From positions 1 through 64,000 of the forward strand of contig PLFX01000029.1 of the NCBI GenBank assembly GCA_003138355.1: 64,000 nucleotides of DNA, given 5' to 3'. This DNA comes from Solirubrobacterales bacterium (GTDB lineage: Bacteria; Actinomycetota; Thermoleophilia; Solirubrobacterales; Solirubrobacteraceae). Of this stretch, positions 17,674 to 25,842 are shown piece after piece; the stretch's first letter is position 1; each line of letters opens with the position of its first letter. The notes under the pieces are model-generated. The model was not told the DNA's origin and ran no database searches. It was given only the letters and a program-made list of their open reading frames with translations. A program made the translations under genes and the position numbers.

Positions 17674-18111
17674 CTAGCTTTCGGCGATCTGGCGCAGCAG
17701 CGGCAGTGCCCGCGTCAGCGTTTCGAGCTCGGGCGGGCTGAGGGCGTTGAGTTCACCGGCCAGCCAGCCCTCGCGCTGACGGCGACATTCGGTCAACGTT
17801 GCGATCCCGCCGCCGGTCAGCGTGACGAGTGCACGCCGGCCGTCGCGCGGGTCGCGCGCGCGTGCGATCAGGCCCTGCTCCTCGAGCTCCGCGAGCATCT
17901 GCGCCATCGACTGCGGGCGCATCCGCTCCGCCGCCGCGAGTTCGCTCGCGCTGTGTGGGCCGCCGCGCTCGAGGCGTGAAAGGACCGACGTCTGAGTAAG
18001 CGGGAGGGGTTGGCGCTCGGCGCGCATGCGCCGCACGAGTTGGCCGAGGACGACGCGCAGGTCGCTGGCGAGGAGTGTCTGGTCGGTGTCCGTTGGGCTC
18101 GGCACGGGCAC
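17674..18111 (-). CDS. MarR-family transcriptional regulator
   Basis: A 145-aa winged-helix regulator; I place the start at GTG 18111 (MPVPSPTDTDQTLLASDL) because the track ORF start at 18519 runs through the divergent MFS gene. The winged helix covers LTQTSVLSRLERGGPHSASELAAAERMRPQSMAQM and DPRDGRRALVTLT. It is divergent from an MFS exporter with 48 bp between starts, the classic layout in which MarR represses the exporter until a toxic ligand binds. Confidence 0.9.
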   Translation of the reverse strand: MPVPSPTDTDQTLLASDLRVVLGQLVRRMRAERQPLPLTQTSVLSRLERGGPHSASELAAAERMRPQSMAQMLAELEEQGLIARARDPRDGRRALVTLTGGGIATLTECRRQREGWLAGELNALSPPELETLTRALPLLRQIAES

Positions 18112-18121
18112 GGAAAAATCG

Positions 18122-18147
18122 ACAGGTAAACTGATCAGGCGGCCTGT
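18122..18147. promoter_or_regulatory. Candidate MarR operator in the marR-MFS divergent promoter
   Basis: ACAGG (18122-18126) and CCTGT (18143-18147) form an inverted repeat around a central TGATCA palindrome. TATAGT just after it is a possible -10 for the MFS gene. The 48-bp divergent spacer contains nothing else of note. Confidence 0.45.
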
Positions 18148-18159
18148 ATAGTAGCTGAT

Positions 18160-19929
18160 GTGCGAGACGGGTCGACACGGATGCGCTCCGCCCGCTCGGC
18201 GGGCCGGCGGACGCCGGACGCGCGCTACAAGTGGATCGCGCTTTCCAACGTCACGCTCGCGGTACTGCTCGCGACGATCGACCTCTCGATCACGATCATC
18301 GCGATGCCCGACATCTTCCGCGGCATCCGCCTCGATCCGCTGGCGCCCGCGAACAGCTTCTACCTGCTGTGGATGATCCTCGGCTACATGGTCGTCTCGA
18401 GCGTCCTGATCGTCGGGCTCGGCCGGCTCGGGGACATCTTCGGGCGCGTGCGGATCTACAACCTCGGCTTTGTCATCTACACGGTCGCGTCGTTGATCCT
18501 GACGGTCGATTGGATGCACGGTCGGGCCGGTGCGACCTATCTCGTCGTCTTCCGCGTCGTCCAGGGGGCCGGGGGCGCCTGCCTGCTCGCCAACTCGGCG
18601 GCGATCATCACCGACGCCTTTCCGCGCAACCAGCGTGGCATGGCGCTCGGCATCAACAACATCGTCGGCGTCACGGGCATGTTCATCGGGCTCGTCCTCG
18701 GCGGCCTGCTCGCGCCGATCGACTGGCGCCTCGTCTTCCTGATCTCGGTCCCGGTTGGGCTATTCGGCACGGTCTGGGCCTACCTGCGCCTCGAGGAGCG
18801 CAGTGAGCCGCAGCGCCGCCCGATCGACTGGCTCGGCAACCTCACCTTCGCGCTCGGCCTCATCCTGCTGATGGTCAGCGTGACCTACGGCATCCGCCCG
18901 TATGGCAGCTCGCAGACCGGCTGGGGCAGCCCGCGCGTCATCGCGCTGCTCGCGAGCGGCGTTGCCTGCCTCGTCGCATTCGTCGCGATCGAGGCGCGCG
19001 TCGCGGACCCGATGTTCCGCCTGCCGCTCTTCAGGATCCGCGCGTTCAGCTTTGGCTCGATCGCGACCTTCCTCTCGGCCGTCGCGCGTGGCGGTCTGAT
19101 GTTCATGCTGATCATCTGGCTGCAGGGCATCTGGCTGCCCGAGCACGGCTACAGCTTCTCTGACACGCCGCTCTATGCAGGCCTCTACATGCTGCCGCTG
19201 AGCTTCGGCATGCTCGTTGCGGGCCCGGTCTCGGGCTACCTCTCAGACCGCTTCGGCGCGCGCCCGTTTGCGACCGCTGGGATGCTCGGCTCGGCGGCGG
19301 CCTTCGGCGTGCTCTGGATCCTGCCGACGAACTTCGGCTACCCCGAGTTCGCGCTCGCGCTCCTGATGATGGGCCTCTCGATGGGTCTCTTCGCCTCGCC
19401 GAACCGCGCTGCAGTGATGAACAGCCTGCCGGCTGCGCATCGCGGTGCCGGCGGCGGCATGAATCAGACCTTCCAGAACTCGGCCCAGGTGATCTCGATC
19501 GGGATCTTCTTCACGCTGATGATCTTCGGCCTCAGCTCGACCCTCGCGCACACGCTGCGCAGCGGCCTCGAGGCGCACGGCGTCGGCGCCGCCGCCGCCG
19601 CCTCGGTTGTGCACCTTCCCACCGTCTCGGTCCTCTTCGCGGCTTTCCTCGGCTTCAACCCGGTCCAGCATCTCATCGGGGCGCACGCGCTCGCCGGTCT
19701 GAGCGCGCACAACCGGGCGCTGCTGCTAGGTCACCGCTTCTTCCCGAGCCTCATCTCCGCTCCCTTCCGTGCGGGCCTGCACGAGGCGTTCACCTTCGCG
19801 ATCGTCGCCTGCATCGCCGGCGCCGGAGCGTCGCTGATGCGCGGCACTTCTCGCAAGTCGAGACAACCGGCCGGCGAGATCCGCGCGGGGCGAGCTGAGG
19901 CGGACGTCACGGCAACACCCGTCGCCTAG
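18160..19929 (+). CDS. MFS transporter, DHA2-like
   Basis: A 589-aa 14-helix exporter. TM1 carries ATIDLSITIIAMPDIFRGIR and motif A reads GLGRLGDIFGRVRIYNLG. It is longer than usual because of an extracytoplasmic loop near residues 470-530. The start is GTG 18160 or ATG 18181. Its last 23 bp overlap the end of the convergent CDF gene. It is probably controlled by the divergent MarR protein. Confidence 0.9.
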   Translation: MRDGSTRMRSARSAGRRTPDARYKWIALSNVTLAVLLATIDLSITIIAMPDIFRGIRLDPLAPANSFYLLWMILGYMVVSSVLIVGLGRLGDIFGRVRIYNLGFVIYTVASLILTVDWMHGRAGATYLVVFRVVQGAGGACLLANSAAIITDAFPRNQRGMALGINNIVGVTGMFIGLVLGGLLAPIDWRLVFLISVPVGLFGTVWAYLRLEERSEPQRRPIDWLGNLTFALGLILLMVSVTYGIRPYGSSQTGWGSPRVIALLASGVACLVAFVAIEARVADPMFRLPLFRIRAFSFGSIATFLSAVARGGLMFMLIIWLQGIWLPEHGYSFSDTPLYAGLYMLPLSFGMLVAGPVSGYLSDRFGARPFATAGMLGSAAAFGVLWILPTNFGYPEFALALLMMGLSMGLFASPNRAAVMNSLPAAHRGAGGGMNQTFQNSAQVISIGIFFTLMIFGLSSTLAHTLRSGLEAHGVGAAAAASVVHLPTVSVLFAAFLGFNPVQHLIGAHALAGLSAHNRALLLGHRFFPSLISAPFRAGLHEAFTFAIVACIAGAGASLMRGTSRKSRQPAGEIRAGRAEADVTATPVA

Positions 19930-20614
19930 CTCGGGGGCTCGGCAAGTTGGTCGCAGGCTCAGCCGTCGGCGCGGCGGCGCGCACGGTGTTCCAGCTCTCC
20001 CAGGTGATCCGGAGGATCAGCAGCGTTATCGCGAGGCCGATGATCGGATCGGCGATCGGCACCCCGAGTGCGACGACGCCGGCGCTCACGATCACGCCCG
20101 CGGATACCAGCGCGTCCGAGCGAGCGTGCTGGCCGTCGGCGATGAGCGCCGGGCTTCGCAGGCGCCGGCCGCCCCGAAGTCGCACGATCGAGGCCACGGC
20201 GTTGCCGGCCATCCCGACCGCACCGGCGAGCGCGAGCGCGAGGAGGTGCTCGGGAGCGAGCGGGTGCACGATGCGAAGGACCGCGAAAACCCCTGCGGTC
20301 AGCGCGCTCGCGAGAATCGTCAAGACGACCGCGATCCCCGCACGCCGCTCGGCGCGCTCGGAGCGCAGCAGGAACGCCGCGCCGAGCGGGACGGCGGTCA
20401 GCGCGTCGCCAAGGTTGTGGATCAGGTCGGCGAGCAGTGCGATCGACCCCGTCGTGATGTAGATGACCGCCTGCAGCCCGCCCGTCACGCCGAGCAGCGC
20501 AAGCGAGTAGAGAACTACGCGCAGCCCGTCCCTCGATCGCCTAATCGACGGGTCGATCAGGCCGTGCGAGTGCTCATGCGGTGCGACGCCGTGATCGGCA
20601 TGGGCGTGAGCCAC
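19907..20614 (-). CDS. CDF metal exporter (CzrB-like), short form
   Basis: A 235-aa CDF transporter with a His-rich N-terminus (HAHADHGVAPHEHSHG). Metal-site helices are LLADLIHNLGDAL and ADGQHARSDALVS, each with an HxxxD. It lacks most of the cytoplasmic C-terminal domain present in the CDF at 16693. It is divergent from an ArsR repressor with an intact zinc site and shares a 34-bp palindrome with it, so it most likely exports Zn2+ (or Co2+). Confidence 0.92.
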   Translation of the reverse strand: MAHAHADHGVAPHEHSHGLIDPSIRRSRDGLRVVLYSLALLGVTGGLQAVIYITTGSIALLADLIHNLGDALTAVPLGAAFLLRSERAERRAGIAVVLTILASALTAGVFAVLRIVHPLAPEHLLALALAGAVGMAGNAVASIVRLRGGRRLRSPALIADGQHARSDALVSAGVIVSAGVVALGVPIADPIIGLAITLLILRITWESWNTVRAAAPTAEPATNLPSPRARRRVLP

Positions 20615-20623
20615 GCCAGGGAC

Positions 20624-20657
20624 TATAGCCGCATAGCTGTTCAGCTATGCGGCTATA
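20624..20657. promoter_or_regulatory. 34-bp perfect palindromic operator between CDF and ArsR genes
   Basis: TATAGCCGCATAGCTG, then TT, then the exact reverse complement of the first 16 bases. The site starts 10 bp before the CDF start and ends 27 bp before the ArsR start, so a single bound dimer or tetramer would shut off both promoters. ArsR/SmtB operators usually have imperfect arms of about 12 bp around a short spacer, so this is unusually perfect. Confidence 0.85.
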
Positions 20658-20684
20658 CAGGCTTTCCGCGCTATCCTCCGGCGG

Positions 20685-21062
20685 ATGACCCGAGGGCACC
20701 TTCGGACGGCCGATCAGCTGGACGCGCCGTTCGCGCTCAGCGTGGCCGCGACGATGCAGGCGCTGGCGACGGCCAGTCGCGTGCGAATCCTCGGGCGTTT
20801 GCGCGGCGGCCCGCTCAGCGTGGGCGAGCTCGCGGAGGCGGTCGACATGGACCCGTCAGCCGTCTCGCAGCAGCTGCGCGTGCTGCGCCACCTAGGCTTC
20901 GTCGTCGGGCGGCGCGAGGGGCGCCGCGTGCTCTACGACCTGCACGACGACCACGTCGCAGACCTCCTGGACGAAGCGATCTCGCACGTCGAGCACGTCC
21001 AGCTCGGTCTCTCGGGGCGCACCGAGGCCCGGGCGCAAAGCCGCTCGGCCGCTGTCGGCTGA
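20685..21062 (+). CDS. ArsR/SmtB-family metal sensor, zinc (alpha-5) type
   Basis: A 125-aa winged-helix repressor. The DNA-recognition helix reads MDPSAVSQQLRVLRHLGFV. Helix alpha-5 carries DDHVADLLDEAISHVEH, which matches DxHx10Hx2H exactly, the zinc/cobalt site of CzrA, SmtB and NmtR. Metal binding is expected to release DNA and switch on the divergent CDF exporter. There are no cysteines of the arsenic-sensing type. Confidence 0.93.
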   Translation: MTRGHLRTADQLDAPFALSVAATMQALATASRVRILGRLRGGPLSVGELAEAVDMDPSAVSQQLRVLRHLGFVVGRREGRRVLYDLHDDHVADLLDEAISHVEHVQLGLSGRTEARAQSRSAAVG

Positions 21063-21072
21063 TCGGCCTCGC

Positions 21073-22023
21073 TTAGCCGGCCGACTCGAGCCGCGCCTGC
21101 GCCTCGTCGATGTCTCCGGGCTGCCTTTCGAACACCAGCCGAAAATGGTCGAGCAGCTCGCGCTCGAAGCAGACCTTGTTTGCGCTCACGCCCGAGGTGA
21201 AGCCGTAGCGGAAGGTGGGGCTCCGCAGCCAAAGCGGCAGCAGCGACAGCTTCAGCAGGCGCTTGCGCAGGCTCGGTGCGCCGATCCGCCGGCTCCACTG
21301 CGTGATCGTCTCGATGTAGTCGAGCCGGCCGCTGGAGCTCGCGATCAGGCGGAAGTGCGGCTCGGCGCAGCGTGCGACCTGCTCGCGCCCGAACGGCAGA
21401 AACGACGCCGGGAACTGGCAGCCGAGCAGGAACAGGATGAACGCGTCGGAGTCGCGCGGCGCATGCTCTGAGACCTCCTCGATCGGGATCATCTTCGGCC
21501 CGAACACCATCGTCTGGAGGTAGAAGCGCCCGCCAACCGGCAGCAGGCTCGCCGTGTTCGCAAAGAACTGGCGGTAGACCGCCTCCTGGCGCCCGGCGCG
21601 GTAATCCTTGGGCGAGCAGAAGTGCTCGAACGCTCCGAGGCTTGCGAGCGCATCGAACTGACCGAAGCGCTCGCGGGTGACCGTGCGCGCATCGCACAGG
21701 TGCACGTCGAGGCCGTGGCGACGGCATGAGGCAACCTGAGCCTGCGAGAGCGCGACGCCGACCCCGTTGCTGCCACGCTCGCGCGCATAGTTCAGCAACC
21801 CACCCCAGCCGCAGCCCAGATCGAGCAGGCGCCGGCCCTCGCCGATCCCGATCTGCTCGGCGATGTAGTCGTGCTTACGGCGCTGAGCCTGCTCCAGCGT
21901 CAACGAGAAGTCACCGTCGTACTTCGCGCCGCTGAAGTCCGCCAGTTCGCCCAGGCTCAGCCGAAAGATGCGGTCGATCGACGTGTACGTGAACTCGATC
22001 TCGGCCCGATCGGCCACCCGCAC
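21073..22023 (-). CDS. Cyclopropane-fatty-acyl-phospholipid synthase-like SAM methyltransferase
   Basis: A 316-aa class I methyltransferase. SAM motif I is LLDLGCGWGGLLNYA (about residue 66), preceded by the CMAS-family region SLTLEQAQRRKHDYIAEQ. The post-I segment LGAFEHFCSPKDY matches the family acidic/His loop. Mycolic-acid or cyclopropane synthases of this type modify unsaturated acyl chains; a related tailoring reaction is equally possible. It converges with the arsR gene 10 bp away. Confidence 0.87.
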   Translation of the reverse strand: MRVADRAEIEFTYTSIDRIFRLSLGELADFSGAKYDGDFSLTLEQAQRRKHDYIAEQIGIGEGRRLLDLGCGWGGLLNYARERGSNGVGVALSQAQVASCRRHGLDVHLCDARTVTRERFGQFDALASLGAFEHFCSPKDYRAGRQEAVYRQFFANTASLLPVGGRFYLQTMVFGPKMIPIEEVSEHAPRDSDAFILFLLGCQFPASFLPFGREQVARCAEPHFRLIASSSGRLDYIETITQWSRRIGAPSLRKRLLKLSLLPLWLRSPTFRYGFTSGVSANKVCFERELLDHFRLVFERQPGDIDEAQARLESAG

Positions 22024-22074
22024 AGAATACGAGGCCGTGAGGCGAGCACCGGGCTCACCACGCGCCGTTGCGCG

Positions 22075-22710
22075 TCAGCTGATCGAAGCCACGATCACGG
22101 GACTCACCGTTGGCGCGGACGTGCCTCCTGCGGGCTCCTCGGTGACGAGTAGGCGGCGCACGCCGTGCACGGAGCCCGCGACCGCCACGTCGCTGCCGCC
22201 GCGCGAGTCCACGTTGAACAGGGTGCTCCGCTGCGGCGCCGCGCTGCCGCGCTGCAGCCAAATCTCATACGTACGCCCCGCTGACGCGCGCGGGAGGTGG
22301 GCGACGATCAGCTCGGCGCGCTGCCCGCTGATTCGCACGCTCGCCGAACCGATGCTGGCCCGCACGAGGCGGCTCCCGTTGCTGGAGCCGGCGACGATCA
22401 CGGCGGCAAGCGCGATCGCCGCCGCGGCGCCCGCGAGAGCCAGGCGGGGCGTCCATCCGAGCCGTCGGCTGTGCGCGGTCCCCGCTTCGCGGCGAACCGC
22501 GCGCAGCACCCGGCCACGCAGACGGCGGGGCGGCGTCAGCGCGGGTGCCGAGGCGGCGAATGCGTCGAGCGTCCCGCGCAGCGTCTCAACCTCGCCGGCG
22601 CACTCGCTGCAGGTCGCAATGTGCCGCTCGAGCGCGTCGGCCTCTTCGGGCTCGAGCGCGCCGAGGACGTATGCCGCGGCGTCCTCTACGTAGTGTCGGT
22701 TCTCGCTCAT
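22075..22710 (-). CDS. Anti-sigma factor, RskA-like membrane protein
   Basis: A 211-aa protein. The N-terminal cytoplasmic zinc-binding anti-sigma domain contains ERHIATCSECAGEVETL (HxxxCxxC). One membrane helix follows (LALAGAAAAIALAAVIVAG, about residues 90-108). The extracytoplasmic domain resembles RskA (YEIWLQRGSAAPQRSTLFNV). It lies 15 bp downstream of the sigma gene and should hold that sigma factor inactive until a signal leads to its cleavage. Confidence 0.9.
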   Translation of the reverse strand: MSENRHYVEDAAAYVLGALEPEEADALERHIATCSECAGEVETLRGTLDAFAASAPALTPPRRLRGRVLRAVRREAGTAHSRRLGWTPRLALAGAAAAIALAAVIVAGSSNGSRLVRASIGSASVRISGQRAELIVAHLPRASAGRTYEIWLQRGSAAPQRSTLFNVDSRGGSDVAVAGSVHGVRRLLVTEEPAGGTSAPTVSPVIVASIS

Positions 22711-22725
22711 CGTCGGCTCACCAGC

Positions 22726-23343
22726 TCATACCATCGCGTTTTCCGGCTCGCCGAGGGCTGCGCGCAGCCTCATCAGTCCCAGGCGCATGCGCCCCTTCAC
22801 CGTCCCCGGTGGCAGCCCGAGGATGACGGCGATCTCGCTGTGCGTGAAGCCGCCGAAGAAGGCGAGCTCGATCACGCGCTGCTGATCGGCGGGCAGCCCC
22901 CGGAGGGCGCCGCGCACGAACTCCGCGTCGCTGCGCCGTTCGACCTCGACGTCGGTGCGCTCGAGCGCCGGCAGCGTCGCCGCTACCTCCTCGTCGTGCA
23001 GATCGCGGCTGGTCGTCACGCTCGCGTGGCGGACCGCGTCGATCGCGCGGTTGCGCACGAGCGTGAGGATCCACGGCCGCAGGCCGCCACGCGTGCTCTG
23101 GTAGCTCGCCCGGCCGCGCCACGCCGCGAGGAAGGCCTCTTGTACGACGTCCTCCGCGGAGGAGCGCCGTCCGCAGATCCGGTAGGCGAGCGCGTAGGCG
23201 ACCGCCGCGTGACGGTCGTAGAGGACTGCGAACGCTCGCGTGTCGCCGGCGGCGACGAGTCCCATGAGGTCCTCATCGGCGAGCACCCGGTGGTCGAGCG
23301 AGCGGGATCGGCCGAGGCTGCGCAGCGCCTGCGCTAACGCCAT
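22726..23343 (-). CDS. ECF sigma factor, SigK/RpoE-like
   Basis: A 205-aa sigma factor. Region 2 has VVQEAFLAAWRGRASYQSTR and GLRPWILTLVRNRAIDAVRH; region 4 has LPADQQRVIELAFFGGFTHSEI and LPPGTVKGRMRLGLMRLR. It is transcribed together with the RskA-like anti-sigma. SigK/RskA pairs usually control membrane or redox stress genes; the targets here are not visible. Confidence 0.92.
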   Translation of the reverse strand: MALAQALRSLGRSRSLDHRVLADEDLMGLVAAGDTRAFAVLYDRHAAVAYALAYRICGRRSSAEDVVQEAFLAAWRGRASYQSTRGGLRPWILTLVRNRAIDAVRHASVTTSRDLHDEEVAATLPALERTDVEVERRSDAEFVRGALRGLPADQQRVIELAFFGGFTHSEIAVILGLPPGTVKGRMRLGLMRLRAALGEPENAMV

Positions 23344-23543
23344 TGCCGGTCCGCCACGCGTCCGCTTGCTCGCACCGGCTCAGACCACGGTCTCGTAGTC
23401 AAAGACCGCCGGTGCCGCAGGCTGCGGACAGCGTTGTCGAGTCTCATGAGCGCCACCTAACTTCATCACTTGGCGGAGTGTGCGACGGACCCGGTGCAAC
23501 AGGCGCCGGCTGGGCGAGCACCGCACCGGGCTCCGCGCCTCAG

Positions 23544-24197
23544 TCACGCGTTCGGGAACCCGGCCGCCTCGAGCCGCGCGGTCAGATTCGGGATGTAGGG
23601 AGTGAGGGTGCTCGCTGCCTGAGCGACCGTCACGGTCGATGGCAGTGGCGGCAGCACGCCATGGCCGCCGGCTGCGGCGTCGAAGAAGCTGAAGTGCGTC
23701 GCTTCGTTGGCCCCGACTTTCGCCGCCACGAGCTTCAGATCGGCCGAGGACAGCGTCTCGACCGCCCCGAGGTAGGTCTCGACGAAGGCCGTTTCGAGCG
23801 CCACGCCGAAGTTGAGCACGGCCTGTCCCGACTTGACCGCCGACGGCGGGATCTGCAGCGTTAACCCGCTCGGGGCCTTCGATCCGAGCGCGTTGCCGAG
23901 GAAGGCGAGATGCGCCTGCTCGTCGATGAGCGCCTTCTGGAAGTAGTCGATGTTCATCAGCTTCGGGTGCGAGAACTTGTTGAAGTTCGCGAGCACCGTC
24001 TTGTAGACGTGCACCGCCAACGTCTCCGCCGCGTACGCCGCCTGCAAGGTCGAGTTGTCGCTCACGCCGCTGGCGAGCGCGACCCCCTGGACGCTTGCGA
24101 GGACGCCGCCTCCGACTGCGAGGGCGATCCCGCCCTTCGCCGAGTTCCGCAGGAACTGCGCACGGTTCACTCGCTGCTCGATGATCGTCTCGCTCAT
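23544..24197 (-). CDS. Ferritin-like domain protein with N-terminal signal region
   Basis: A 217-aa protein. Residues 10-42 resemble an export signal (RAQFLRNSAKGGIALAVGGG), but only single arginines are present, so a true Tat signal is uncertain. The four-helix region has the iron-ligand-like EtlaVHvyK, EQAHLAFLGN and ANEATHFSFF segments. The start follows GGGAGACAGAG. Its function may be iron or oxidant handling at the envelope. It stands alone. Confidence 0.85.
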   Translation of the reverse strand: MSETIIEQRVNRAQFLRNSAKGGIALAVGGGVLASVQGVALASGVSDNSTLQAAYAAETLAVHVYKTVLANFNKFSHPKLMNIDYFQKALIDEQAHLAFLGNALGSKAPSGLTLQIPPSAVKSGQAVLNFGVALETAFVETYLGAVETLSSADLKLVAAKVGANEATHFSFFDAAAGGHGVLPPLPSTVTVAQAASTLTPYIPNLTARLEAAGFPNA

Positions 24198-24303
24198 CTC
24201 TGTCTCCCGCTGTGTGTAATTGCCGGAAGCGAGCTGCGCTTCCCTGTCAGCACGGAGATACGGCGAGCGCGACGACCCGGATCACTCGGTGGCGTTCGAG
24301 GCG

Positions 24304-25332
24304 TTACTGGCGCAGCCCGGCGGGCCGCAGCGACGGGTTCTCCCAACCGCCGTCGGCAGCATTCACGTTCGTCCCCGGCGCGACGATCTCGTCGATCCGG
24401 TCGAGCACGTCGCCCGGCAGCTTGAGGTCCGCCATCGGCAGCAGCGATTCGAGCTGCTCGATCGTGCGCGGCCCGATGATCGCGGCCGTCACGGCCGGGT
24501 GGTTGAGCACGAACGCCATCGCCATCTCGATCAGCGGAATCCCGCTCTGCTCCGCGAGCTGCGCGAGCGACTCGGTCGCCTCGAGCTTGCGCTGCACGCC
24601 CGGCAGCGAAAGGTCGTAGCGCTCGACGAGGCGCTGGCGAGCGTGCGAGGTCGGCGTCGTGCTCTCGGCGCCCTTACGCCAGCGCCCCGTGAGCCAGCCG
24701 CCCGCGAGTGGGCTCCACGGGATCACGCCCATCCCGTAGCGCTGACAGGTCGGGAGCACATCGGCCTCGATCCCGCGCACGAGCATCGAGTACGGCGGCT
24801 GCTCGCAGCGGTAGCGCTCGAGGCCGCGCTCGGCGGCCTTCCACTGCGCCTCGACGATCGCCGAAGCCGGGAAGGTCGAGGATCCGATGTAGCGCACCTT
24901 GCCCTGATGAACGAGGTCGCTCAGCGCTCCGAGCGTCTCCTCGAGGTCGACCTCGGGGTTGTAGCGGTGGATCTGGTAGAGGTCGATGTGGTCGGTGCCG
25001 AGACGGCGCAGCGACTCCTCGACCTCCTGGACGATCCAGCGCCGCGATACGCCGCGGCGGTTTGGATCCTCACCCATCGGTCCGTGCACCTTGGTCGCGA
25101 GGACGACGTCATCGCGCCGGCCACCGGCGAGCGCCTTGCCGACGATGACCTCCGATTCGCCCTGCGAGTAGACGTCGGCCGTGTCGATGAAGTTGATCCC
25201 GGCGTCGAGGGCGCGGTGGATGATGCGAATCGAATCCGCGTGGTCCTTGTTGCCCCACTCGCCGAACATCATCGCGCCGAGGCAGAGATTGCTCACAACG
25301 ACGCCCGTACGCCCCAATGCTCGATGTTCCAT
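24304..25332 (-). CDS. Aldo/keto reductase
   Basis: A 342-aa NADPH-dependent (beta/alpha)8 oxidoreductase. The catalytic tetrad is visible: FIDTADVYS (Asp and Tyr), LATKV (Lys) and YQIHRYN (His). The C-terminal NADP-binding region is GPRTIEQLESLL. AGGAAGG precedes the ATG. A cupin gene starts its own frame 9 bp upstream of this start, so the two form an operon. The substrate is unknown. Confidence 0.93.
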   Translation of the reverse strand: MEHRALGRTGVVVSNLCLGAMMFGEWGNKDHADSIRIIHRALDAGINFIDTADVYSQGESEVIVGKALAGGRRDDVVLATKVHGPMGEDPNRRGVSRRWIVQEVEESLRRLGTDHIDLYQIHRYNPEVDLEETLGALSDLVHQGKVRYIGSSTFPASAIVEAQWKAAERGLERYRCEQPPYSMLVRGIEADVLPTCQRYGMGVIPWSPLAGGWLTGRWRKGAESTTPTSHARQRLVERYDLSLPGVQRKLEATESLAQLAEQSGIPLIEMAMAFVLNHPAVTAAIIGPRTIEQLESLLPMADLKLPGDVLDRIDEIVAPGTNVNAADGGWENPSLRPAGLRQ

Positions 25333-25341
25333 CGGACCTTC

Positions 25342-25749
25342 CTATTCCCCGACCGGCGACGAGTATTCCTCGTCGCTCACGTGCGTGCCCCAGTCAGCCG
25401 CGTTGCCGGCCTCGTCAACCTCGACCATCGCGATGTGGGTCATGAACCGGTCGGGCGCCGCCCCGTGCCAGTGCTCCTCTCTGGGCTCGAAGAAGACGCG
25501 GTCGCCGGGACGGATCACCTCCACTGGTCCGCCGCGGCGCTGGCAGCGACCGACGCCCTCCGTGACATAGATCGTCTGGCCGTTCGGGTGCGTGTGCCAG
25601 GCGGTTCGCGCCCCGGGGGTGAAGCGGACCGCGCTCGCGGAGATGCGCGAGCCCTCACCCGGCGCCGCCACAGCGTCGATCAAGACGCTGCCCGTGAACC
25701 AGTCGGCCGGTCCGGGCGCGGTCTCGGTCGCGTTGCGCGTGATCTGCAT
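25342..25749 (-). CDS. Cupin-domain protein (YhhW/carboxymuconolactone-linked type)
   Basis: A 135-aa cupin with start ATG 25749, preceded by GAGGACAG; the track start at 25830 adds unconserved residues. Metal motif 1 is TAWHTHPNGQTIYVTEG and motif 2 is PGDRVFFEPREEHWHGAAP. This HTHxxGQ-type cupin commonly accompanies aldo/keto reductases and carboxymuconolactone decarboxylase-like proteins in bacteria. The stop is 9 bp before the aldo/keto reductase start. Confidence 0.88.
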   Translation of the reverse strand: MQITRNATETAPGPADWFTGSVLIDAVAAPGEGSRISASAVRFTPGARTAWHTHPNGQTIYVTEGVGRCQRRGGPVEVIRPGDRVFFEPREEHWHGAAPDRFMTHIAMVEVDEAGNAADWGTHVSDEEYSSPVGE

Positions 25750-25842
25750 CTGTCCTCCCCTGTGTCTCGTGCCGGTCTGCTCCCGGGCTGATCGTGGCGG
25801 CGTCCGTCCCGCGCGTCGCTCCACGCTCATTGTGACTGACCT

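Noticed and set aside
2202-23469. Shared 12-mer TAACTTCATCAC upstream of two ECF sigma genes (2202-2213 and 23458-23469)
   Set aside because: The motif has opposite orientation relative to the two genes and no promoter context, so a common regulatory role is unlikely; it may be chance.
24220-25791. 523-aa plus-strand ORF
   Set aside because: Shadow of the aldo/keto reductase and cupin genes on the opposite strand.
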